This document shows positions 47,901 to 59,900 of a stretch of DNA of 64,000 bases, one piece after another. Within the stretch, counting starts at the first letter, position 1. Each line of letters begins with the position of its first letter. Source of the DNA: Acanthaster planci (Eukaryota; Echinodermata; Asteroidea; Valvatida; Acanthasteridae); assembly GCF_001949145.1 (NCBI RefSeq), contig NW_019091498.1, positions 124,001 through 188,000 of the forward strand, read 5' to 3'. Under the pieces are notes generated by a model. The model saw only the letters and a list, made by a program, of their open reading frames with translations, was not told the origin of the DNA and did no database searches. Position numbers and translations under genes: made by a program.

Positions 47901-50900
47901 TGTAATGGTAACATGGATCAAGGTACCGGGTATAGCAGAAAATCATCTGACAAGCAGCTCGGCAGGGCATGCACGTGCTAGATAGCATGATTATGTGCTG
48001 AGCAAGCACGTACACTGTACGCAAGTACATTAACGTCAAATGGAAAAGATTACAGAATTTGAGAGCAAACCCCTTTTGCCAGTTGATTCAAAGAGCCAAA
48101 ACAGGTTCCTCAGACCCAAATTATTACAGCAGAGGAGAAAAACAGAACTTAAAAACAAATGACAATCCCTTGCTTTTAATGGTATGCCAGCAAAGCAAAA
48201 GGTAATGTGTTTATCACAACCAGTAGCGTTTAATGAACTTTTCATACAGTTGAGAGGATTAGATACCTGACATCAACGTAGCAAATTCAATTTCCAACTG
48301 ATCAATTTTGTCTGTGAGATTCACACATGCTGCCCTTTTCCCAAACCTTTTGCCTGAAGTTCTTGTCTCAACATGAAGTGTAATTTTGAGTAGGGAACTT
48401 TTCCTATCATTCTGTGCACAAAGAGATTGCCCTGACACTAATGGGTAGGCTCATCTAATAACAATTCCCCTGCCTTAGCTAGCGCACCGCCATGGCTCCA
48501 GGCAACACGTTTCACTGCTGCATGTCATGCTCAGCATCACCTATCGAACGATGCAATGGGCGCTCTTCATCATATTTCCCTTGTAAAGAAACAGCAGCGC
48601 CTGAGTAATATTCCATGCTAGGTCCAACTGGCGGATCAATTATGTTCATGTAGGGCAGGCACTGCATGGGAATCCTTATCTTTTCTGCCAGATCACTTCT
48701 TGACAATCATCTTTCACCACCTTTCTTTTAACATTTCATAGCAGTTAAATGCATGAATAAATGCAGACTTGCTGTAACAAGTGTGTGTATATACACACAT
48801 CCTTACACGGCTATACTTGTGGGGTATTTCCTTTGTTCTCGTGTACAAAACTCCCACACAACACGCAAAAAATTTCAAATCACTCCAATTTAAACCAAAT
48901 TCATTTTCCAGGGTTGAAATTTTGACCGTGTGTCCCTTATATAAAACACTTTAATTTGAGATAGATTTTTACCCACCAAAAATTTCCTCTTTTTGAGTTA
49001 TTTCCAAATATCAGTTTCGTGAAATTCTTATGGGATACCAATTTCGGTACCCCACAAGGTAAAAACTGGCCTTGTGGGGTACTTCCCATTGTTCCGGTAC
49101 CCCACAAGGCCCCATGTATTAGCGCATGTAACCTCCATCCAGTAGCCCTCTCATTCATCAGTATGTTTATTCGAAGGAGGAAATAAATGTAATTGAATTT
49201 GATTGAATAGACAAAAATGTGCTTGAACACCGGGTCAAACTACCCAACATTTTTAACAAACGAGGGTTTTACAGAGAAATTACCCCTGCTCAGAATATAT
49301 TGTGGCATTACATGAATATTCAGCATCAATATGTGGGGATGTGGGGACAAAAGATGGAAAAAAGAAGTTCGGTCAAGCTGACTTGTGTAGCGGAGTGGGT
49401 AAGGAAAAGGATTACTGTTATGAGTGTTCTTTGTTTGAATCCCTGAGGGTTTTTGAACTTCTTTCCTGTTGGAAAATATCAGTTTCAGAGGACATTAAAT
49501 TTACTGCCTAAATTTGTAGCCTTGACTTGATTTTATTTCATTTAAGAACAAGAGCTTACTTCAACAATTATCAATCAGGTTGATGTCATAATTATATGTT
49601 GGCCCCAATCCGAACAGGGGCATTTCTCTGTAATAAACGCTTGTTTGTTAAAAGCGGTGGGTACATGTTACTGATCAGGTAGCATGCACATGTATACTTC
49701 GGAATCACAACACGAAATGTATGTGAGCATAGTTCCATGAAATTTCCCATGTCTCCACTGTTCACAAGTGTTTGGGTGCAAATTGCTTGCACTACCAGTA
49801 CGTGGATATGAGTTTTGCTATTTTAGGCACTCAATACCTGATTACAATGCATACAATATTTTGTAGTTAAAGGTACATGTAGTGTACACTATTGGTAAAA
49901 TTCCCCTAATCCGACGACAGTATAATCCTGAAATATCTTACTTGAAAGAAAGTATATAACAATCAGTCTGTAAAATATTTCCGCCCAGAATGCTGTAGCT
50001 TTCAAGAAAACAGAAGTTTTGTTCTCTTTTTTTCATGACAGTCAGCCGACCATCGTATGAGAGTTCATTTCACTTTGCACATCAGATTCTTTAACAGGCA
50101 CCAATTTTCTTGTGTGTAGTGTTTGCAGGTGTGCAAGTCTCCATTAATGAATGGGTAAACCTAAAGGCCGCCGACAGAAATTCACCAAACGCATTGTAAA
50201 CTGAAATTATAGGAAACTGAGTGTAAGGTGTAAAGTAGGAAATAAACTGGATCAGTGTGAAGTTAAATTTTATTTAAGGAAAGGATTTTCTTACCGCGAA
50301 AACTTTGCAAATTCAAAATCACCTCTAGAGCATTATGGTATGGTCCAAATATGGTGGCTGTTTCCGAGCTGCCTGGTGGAAGGATTTTCATCAACAAAAT
50401 GTACGATTTCCACACGTTAAACCTCCCGTGTTTCAAGACATAATTTCATCTTTACTCATAATTATTAGTTAGTCAACAAAGAATGGAGTTTTTAGACTTT
50501 CATAGACATGTAAACTGACGTAAAACTGTGGTCATTAAGCACGATTGCGCACACATGTGCATTATCATATACGTCTACTCGTTTCAGTGTCATGGACACG
50601 AGTCGACTGCATTCCCGGATGAAGTTTTTCCATAAATCCCCATTGCTACATTGTCGAGGAGGCGCATTACTCCAAGGTAACATGACTGATTAGTCCTGGC
50701 CGTTGAAACCTGGGAAAGAAAACCTGTTATTCTTGTTTCCCACCCGGGTGCCTTGAACCTGTGGATGTTGTTCACTTGTTACAAACGCCCTGTAATGCAT
50801 AGATTTTACAAAAGATAAACTACAAGATCTTCAATTTATCGTGGAAAATACCGAGCTGTTTTTCTTAATTTTTCACAAAGCGGTTGACTCAAACATGAAA

Positions 50901-53900
50901 CAAGACTGTGGAGTGTAAGTGCAGTGGATGTTGTACACCGTAATCAGGCAATCTTGTAAAATTATGGCAAAAAACCAATGGTGTACACTACCTAATTAAT
51001 GACATGTAACAGTACATGTACCCATATATACATGCACATACATGTATATACAAAACAAACTGTATGGTGTGTGTTCAAATACATGTACTCTCACAGCATG
51101 GGCATCACCAGGATTTTAGGGGGTCGTGCCCTCAATGGCAGCAAACTGATAAATCAATAACAATGGAAGGGGGTCAATTCCCCGATGAGTTTCCTTCCCT
51201 TTCCTCCCTTTCACTTTCCTCCAGATCCTCTTACTTTTTCTTATCTTTTTTTCAATTTTTTTGTGAGGGCCCCATACCAATAGATGCAGGTAAATTTGTT
51301 TTTACTAAAACTGACACACTTGTTGGTTAGCACTATGTGAACAGAGATTGTTTCTGAGAACATTTACTTGATCTAATCACCGAGCAATAAAAAACATGTT
51401 CAAGTTGTTTGTATTTTTCTGTTCTATGATACCAAACTTAGAGGGTAACTGCTGAAATTAATTGGCTGATTTATGGCATTAGCAGATGCTGTGACTGCAC
51501 AATTACAAGTTACCAGAGATCTGTTATTAAAACCCAGTCATATTATGTAGTTTAATAGTTTTCAGTATTTGATGACACCAAACACATCATTTCCATGCAA
51601 CCTGAGCTGACTTGAAGAAAAAAATCATCCTGATGCAAAATTTCATCAAAAGTACACCTGCAAAACAGTCTCTTCCACACATGAATAAACTGAACCTACA
51701 GAAAAGCCTTCATGCTATCTTCTGAGATGAACAAATAAACCGATAAATGTCAAAAACTTCACTGAGCTGTGAGCAAACGCTACATGGACTTGACAATACA
51801 CCTTACCTTGCTTGATAACGATTTCATCCTTGCTGTGCTTGACTGGGAACATGGCATCAAAGATATCACTGACAAGGAAAAAAACACAAGAAAAATTGTT
51901 GGAATAATCCCAGGTGAGGAATACATGCATCGGTGGACACTACATAAGGAATATATCTATATGTACATGTAATTGCCATTCAAGTGCAATCTTCTGTCAG
52001 CCTCCAGGACTATCAGATAGGCAGTAGCACTATTCAAGGGTCCTGAGAAAGAATTCAAGAGTATAAGTGCTCTCATAAATGCATGTGTGGACACTCTATA
52101 AACTGAGGACATAGTAACAGCATCAGTGCAAAGTTCAAGCATAATGTGCAACTTCGTAAGATACCCTGTACATGTTCGTAAATGTTTGAGCATGTTTTTG
52201 CATGAGATTCCTTAGCTTACTACATGTAGTTCATTTTGCAAGCAAAACAAACTTTACTAGAGACTTAGCATGGCAAAACTATATAACATGACTGCCAAAA
52301 CGCAGGCAATAAAAGAAAGTGAACATACATGTAATTTTTTTACATGAATGAATGATTTGCTAGTTTTCAAAAAAAAAATTCAACTAAGACTTGCATGTAT
52401 GTTGACATAAATCATGCTTACCAGAACATATTATGTGTTCCCATATTCATGTACTGGAACATTCCACATACTACTGAGATTCAGATTACAAGAGAAAGGC
52501 AAAAGAAAGTCTCTTTTCATGCATAATCTTGTTCAGGAGGCTTATCAACATGAAACCATACTCTATTCCAAGGAAGAGGATGTCAGGTACTGGAGCTGGC
52601 TTAATTTCCATTTCATGCGCAGGTATATTTTTCAACCACATTGATTATGAATTGTTTTTCACCATTAACTCCCATATTTATTTGACAGGCAAATACACAG
52701 TATACTGTACGTATAGTCACAAGCACAGAAGCCGGCACACATACAGAGTAGAAATTTGATTTGTGAAATGTCAACATGTCTAGTCACACCCCATAGAGAA
52801 ACAGGAAAGTCCTCAGGTTTTTTTATCACCCTGCATTAGAACTAAACCCTACTTCATTATAGGGGCCAAATCCTACAGTCGCTGTATCAATATACATGTA
52901 CATGTACCTTCTTTCATTCTCGTCCAGATGAGAGAACAGCACGTTCTTGGCAATGGACTTGGACAAGGCTGCCATGGTCTTGTAATCTTTGGGAATAACC
53001 TGCCAAAAAGAAAAGAGAATAGATGGTATTTGCCATTTCCAGTGTAAACATACACTGTGCAGTGTACAATGAATATTATGTAAATCTGAATGTCAGCAAC
53101 ATGCAGAATCACATGGATATTGCCTTGCAGTCTCACCATGTTATTATCATTTTCAACTAGATATGCATTTCAATTATAAAAAGGTCACTGATACTGATCA
53201 AAACCTTGATTTGTTAGTTTTACTTGTGTTTCATACAATTTATATCAATTTTTATTCATTAATCTTTCATTTTTCCTGCTTACATTCGCAACTTTGGAAA
53301 GAAACTTCTGTTATTTTTCACAAGTTCCCTTTACGTTTCACTGTCGCAATAGTGAAAACGTGCGCAGAGCTCAATGCATTAAAGCAATGCTGCACTGGTT
53401 CCCACCATGCCACATCCACGCAAAGAACACAGGATGGCAATGTGGGAACTGGTCTTTACTAATGGTTTTGTTACACTATGCTCCAGCTGTACAGGCACGC
53501 AACCCTACAGCTGTACCTTTAAAAACATCGATGTTACAAGAAAATTTCTGTAAGTTAATTCACAGAACTTAGCTGTTGTCTGTGTGTGTATTTTGTATGT
53601 TCACAAGTTGAATTAGAGGTTGTTTTGCTCATACTGTACTTGATGCGAGCGTGCTTCTGCAAAATTTCCAGCCGCGGCACAAGATTTATTGCCGGCCCGT
53701 CTGGATGCATCATGGATGCTTACCGTGCGATACACGGACATCGTTGGTAAGTTTGTTGCCGTCGTGATTAACCAACTAGCATTGTGCACAGTGGTGTAAA
53801 TTTTCCATAATTCTTAAGAATTGTCGACTGTACAAAATTTGACATTTATTAATTAAGGCAAGTTATCCCTTTTGAGGAAATTTTTGATTTTCATTCTTGT

Positions 53901-56900
53901 CATCAATCAGCACAAAAAATTTACCCCCCCCCCAAAAAAAATTCTGACCTACCGACCTTATTTTTGAGAGGCATCTAATCGGAAGCAGAACGACTGGTAC
54001 TTTTTGGGGGGGGGGCTTACCTACATACTGTGTACATGTACAGATCAATGATGTTGTGTGATCAATGATCAATAAGTGCATGTGCATGCAGATCAAATTA
54101 ACAACCAAGCAGCAGGACCAATAGCCTTTCCTATGAACTTTGTGATGTGGTTAAACACCAACATACATGTACTTCAAATCTTTGGCATACTGTGTATGAC
54201 ACGTTATTTTAGCAAAATTTGCTGTAATAACGAATTCCAATAGGGATACAAAAGAGGCCTACATGTACATGTGCCTAAAAATGTGTATATGTAGTATCAG
54301 TTGTACTACCCTTACAATAGACACAATTGAAAAAAATAAACCTTGACAAGAATCTGTTTCAATCTATTAACTTAAGTCAAAGCTATATGCATGTACAAGC
54401 ATCTTACTATTCATGTACATGATATTATGTTCAGAATGACCATACATTAATATTTGATATTCCAATTCTAATAAGATTTTTCTCTTTATAAACTTTACCT
54501 TTAGTTGATAAAGTTTGGATTTTCAAATGAATCAAATGCAGAAACAGTTAAATCCAAGGCTACCTTATGAAAAATTCAGTTGCACCTCAATACTGCATCG
54601 TGTGAGGCCTATGCAAGTCGCTGCATTGGTAAATTCAATGGGGCATACATTTTTACCTTCTTAACATAGGAAGCTGCATACTCTTCAGTCAAGGGTTCGG
54701 CACTAAAGGCACCACGACGCTGGCGTCCCTTGGGCTGGACCACTGGAGGTGTGGAAGCAGTATCTTCTGGTTCCTCAGCCTCCTCTGTCAGGGGTGCACC
54801 ACTTGGCACAGCAGGGGAAGCCTTGGGTTTCTCCTGCTGCTCCTACAAGTGCAAAAATGTAGAAATACAATTAGATGGAGGCCAACTTCAGTCAGAGGTC
54901 TTGATTCCACTTATTTCAAATGAAGAGAGCTGATTAGAGCTGACTCATCAAAAGTGAAAAGTTTTGAGGGTATCTCAATTCCAGCCTGCCGACACTACAT
55001 GTATAGAAAATGATAACGAACAATAATGCCATGTTAAAATAAATTTCATTATTGTTTAACACTAGATTCTTACAAGTTTCAACATGTTCGATGGAACATT
55101 TTAAAATGGGATCCTCGGTGTCGCTGGACGTGTACCTGTACATTTTCATGTACAGTGTACATCATTAAATCATTCATCTAGACCATGCAGACACACTGCA
55201 GTTGCAGAAGTGATTCGACTTACATGTACATTTATGTGCCACTTAGACAGATTTTATTCCCCAGTTGGGAAAATATTAGCACTTGGTTCATTAGCCATTA
55301 ACTGTGGAAGTTAAAAACTGTATTTGCAATCTAATTTACGGTAAGTACCCACATGTACTACAAAGCTGATTCACATCATCAAGGCATAGAACGCTTCATT
55401 ACGAACCAACGCTGAAATCTTTTGTTGGGTACAGGTGTAATGTTTAAGTGCTCACAAGACCACCTGTCCACGTGAAGGAACAATAATGTAAATGTACATG
55501 TACGGTCACATGTGAAGTCTGTACTGCACTTTGAGAAGTGTACAAGTTGCTGAACTTTGCAGGTGTCTAAAAATAATACTATAGTGCAGGACAGATTTTA
55601 AAATTCACAAGAATGAAACAACTAAATGACTCAAATTTTGCGCATCAATATCGAGACACAAAAGAGACGACTAGTGTAGACAATACATGCAAATAATGCT
55701 GAAATAAAAATTAGCATTCAAATTAAGTTAACTTATCGTATTTGATCATGGGTTGCATTCATTCAAACAAGCAATCATTAAAACTAAACAAAGTTACCAT
55801 ACCAGAGTTGCATGTACATAAGATAATGCATCAAAAATCTGGCAAGGACAGAGATGTGTATACTGACTGATCCTAATAGGTCAGTATAAAAAGAAAACCT
55901 CTAGAGATTCACTGCAGTGTACAGTGTACATGTATTTATTTTGTGAAGTGGAGGAATTGCTCAGCCGCCCCCACTCCACAAAGAGTCTCCATCACTGTAC
56001 CGGTATATGTACATGTATAGTTGCTGTACACTTGTACATGTACACTGAATGATCAAATGCTGACCCAGCTCCACTACAAGCAACATAAATTAGCATTTCT
56101 CTCACTCCAAAAATTGGCACATCTGACTCTGTGGATTTTAATCGTAACCATATTTCAGTTGAACCTCTTTAGTAAGAGCACTGTTAATACAACATTCTGC
56201 TTATAACAAGGAAATATTCAGGTACCAATCCTTTGTTCTCCACTGTTTTCATTCCTGATGATACAAGGTTCCTGGTTTAAGACGGTTATATCTAAGGACT
56301 AGATTTGCATACATGTATAAAACTGTCTACATTATGTATTCAAGGTGTATACAAAGTGTAAGGTACGCGCACATACATGTACAATTTGATAGAAATACTG
56401 GTACATGTACATACTTTTTCTAAACACGTATACATTGTACATGTACACACACACATGTACATGTACAAATTGTGTGTCTACAGCAAGATGGCTACCGGAA
56501 AATGTACACACATATTAGCAGAGGCACTTGTGAGGGTTACACACATGTTGAAGAATAGTTACTGTGGGAGCTAATTTGTTAAGGGGACAAATTTTTGCCC
56601 CTGCAATTTGATCCCTACATGTACATGTACATGTACATGTACATGTAGTGGCATGTTCCAAACAAACGAAGTCCCCTCAATGCAGCCGATGGCCAAGGCA
56701 CAAATACATATATTAGTCGCAGCAGTTACTGATGTAGGCAGACTACAGAGGTCCTACTGACCTCTTTCATCTTACCTGTTCAGTGCTATTGTACCTTTTT
56801 CATTTAATCTAGACCAAGAAACTGATAAGGCGTCTAATTGAGTCCCAAGTCCAGATGGTACATGTACATGTATATCTGAATGCAGTTGGAACCTGACCTT

Positions 56901-59900
56901 GGGAAGTATTGTGCAATGTACCAATTGATGGTTGCCAATTTTAATTCACACCACCCCAGAATTAGTTTTCAACTTTTTCACCATGGGAGAAACCAGCCAT
57001 AACTGAAAAGTGGAAAATCAATGCCCCTTCAGGTTAACTTTATCTAGTGATAAGTACGGAATCTACACTTGTTACATTTTCTACTGCTATGCTGTTTGGA
57101 TATGTTCCTATTCCAAAGCAAAAGAATGTGCGTGTACCATGTACTACCGGTACTTTGTGTTCAGTGCTCGGCACAACATTTGTAATGTTTAAATCATTCC
57201 AGTCGCTCTGTAATTGGTATCATAGGAAAGTGTCTTCTTTTTTAAAAAAAAAAAAGGTCAAACTGTATTTCAAAAACATAAATAGAACATCAACAAACTC
57301 CAATAACAAAATTATGTCGCTGCATGAAACAATACGATTGAGCTCTCCCTATTCATGTAAAATTTACACGTCTTGCATCACTAGCCATTTGTTATCAGGC
57401 CTTTATGCCAGGTGTCAAGATTTTCCAGCATGCACTTTGTGTATACACATGTATGTATTTAAAATGTTCCATTTAGCACTGATTTCTGAACCCAATATTC
57501 TGGAAAGGCATTATGAAAATAAATTACATGTATCAACTGAAACATTACACCACAGCACCCTAAAATGCTTCAATATACAAGACTTGTCCCATGACCGATA
57601 GGCCATTACAGTGATTGTGACATGCACGCATTTACTAACTTGTATACACGTACACACACTGTTTCTTTCGTGCTCACAACATACAGTATGCATGTACCAT
57701 AGGGGTGCGGTGCACCTGTTTTTTTAATTTAATACGTGTACAGTTTGCATGTGTGCACCTGCGGTGTAATATGCATCTTGACTGGTAGAGCTGCCAAAGC
57801 ATACATTACATGTACACCATTCAATCTGAAATGATGCAGTACGTACATGGACGTCAATCAGTGGGGGACAGGGGACATGTCCCTCCCACTTTTCCAAGTT
57901 GGGGGGTACAATATCAGTTCCCCCCCACTTTTCCCCAAACCCAACTAAAAACGTATACGTGTACATGTACCTTGTAAAAGCAGTTGCTAAAAAAAAAGGC
58001 ACAAGTAGCCAGAAATTGTCTCAGATCACACCACAGAGCATCTATACTCCAAAATTTTCTAGGGCCCTTAAGCGGGCCCCAGACTGTACGCTGCTCAGGG
58101 CTTCACACTTTGCCCTCACATTTGTTCTGATCAGAGCTACAGGTATACTTTTCATAATGGACTGACGCGCACTTTACAATATACAGGTACCAGTACATGT
58201 AAATTATAAATTTGGTTATGTGTAAGAGTTTTGCATGGGGACTTCTCAGAAGTGGAGAATTCTTGAGTATTAAGGGTTGATAAAGTATCTATAACATGGT
58301 CTTCCTGTTGCACTGGTTGAATTTGAGAAAAATATCGGAACACCTGTACAAGTATGAACGCATGAAACTGCATTTAGGTTTGATGTCCATGGCCTATAGT
58401 ACAGTCATTTCATTACTGAAAAGAATTCCATTTTCAAAATGTCCAATGTTCAATTTATGATTTAAGGTTACGGGAAATGCCAAAAATCCACCCGTAGGCA
58501 TTTTTTCACGAAGCATCCTGTGTTTGGAATTGAGAGGTTAACATACAAAAACAGGGTGTGTTTAAAAACTAAATAATTGTTTTACAGGGGTGTTTTGTTT
58601 TTTCAGCTTTAACAGAACTAACCATTCCTAATGCCGTGATGCTCAAAATCTGTTTTTGCCATTCTTCATTCAGTCAAACACTGACATTTATCAGAACATT
58701 CTTCAATGAATTGAAGACATGAAATCTAATATTCTATGCTATTTCCGACAAGAAAGTTTTTGTGTTTGAACAAGTACATGTACGACTAACAAGTTAACTT
58801 TTCAAATTGAACTTAAATGCAGTAAAAAGCTAGACAAGGTCCAATGTTGGCACACATACCTCTTCAAAAGTAGACAAACTAGATGCCATCACCACCCCAA
58901 TATACATCCATGCAACCAATCAAACATTGCAAACCAACACAGCCAGCTTGTTGAACGCACAGTGACTCCGAACAACTCAAGCAGCAACAAGGCGTACTCT
59001 CAACTTTGGCAGCTGACTGAGCAGCTGACATGAATACGGCATTCGCCACACAATTTGTGAATAAAAACAGTGACCAACTGGAGCACTGACCACATGCATT
59101 GATACAGGCAGTTTCAAATGCATGAAACAGAGACAAGTGTAAAGATTTATTCCCTGGGTGACTGAACTATGCACAGAGGAATTAAATCACGACGTGCACA
59201 GAACTATGATTAATCTCACCTTACGGTATTCCTGCACAAACAAACACTGGATATGACATTTAACTGAATAGAAATGCTACAGTTTTGATTCTTGGGCTCG
59301 TCTGAATGCTGCAGCAATGATGTGATACTCATAGTATTCAGTCGGGTATTCACTAGTGGACTGTGACCACGCCCCCACAACTGTGACAAGCCGTCACGGA
59401 GCTAGCACTCAACGTTACAACATGCAAAGAGCAATTTCCATAGGGTGCATTTTTGAAGTTCCTCCTTAGCATTTTCCTGAGTAAATACAGCATCATCAAG
59501 TGCTCTTCAACGTGCAAGTCGTCCATTATGGTAAAGGGGTAAGGTACATCAAAACCATCACAAAGTCATGCATCCGTGACACCTTCATGCCAAAACACTT
59601 AGGTCTGGAATTGCACGCCAGAGTCATCCTTTTCAAGTTTACCCCCTAGAATTTCTTAGATGTGCTGCTCTTCCCAGAGGCCTTCTTCTGCTAAAGTGAC
59701 TGATCGGGTTGGAAAAACTCTCTGGCTGGCCACTTTCTTGAGTGGGTGGGACCCCACATGCAGAAAATGGATGCAGTATATAAAGTGGCATGGCACTTTA
59801 CCTTTTCATGCCATACAACCAGGACTGTTGGGTGTTCTTACATAGCACATGTAAACAAATGTTTTACTTATATTTTCAACCCAACAGGAAATTATATGTA

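Noticed and set aside
48512-48706. Minus-strand open frame ([15 protein letters not shown]...) inside PRKAR1
   Set aside because: Falls inside the CNB-A intron 51807-46885, whose flanking exons join in phase without it; no matching family.
49372-49450. Possible functional tRNA gene
   Set aside because: A and B boxes are present but a clean cloverleaf and acceptor stem are not; better explained as a SINE head.
57047-57601. 184-codon plus-strand open frame
   Set aside because: Antisense within a PRKAR1 intron, includes a poly-A/poly-Lys run, no domain recognised.
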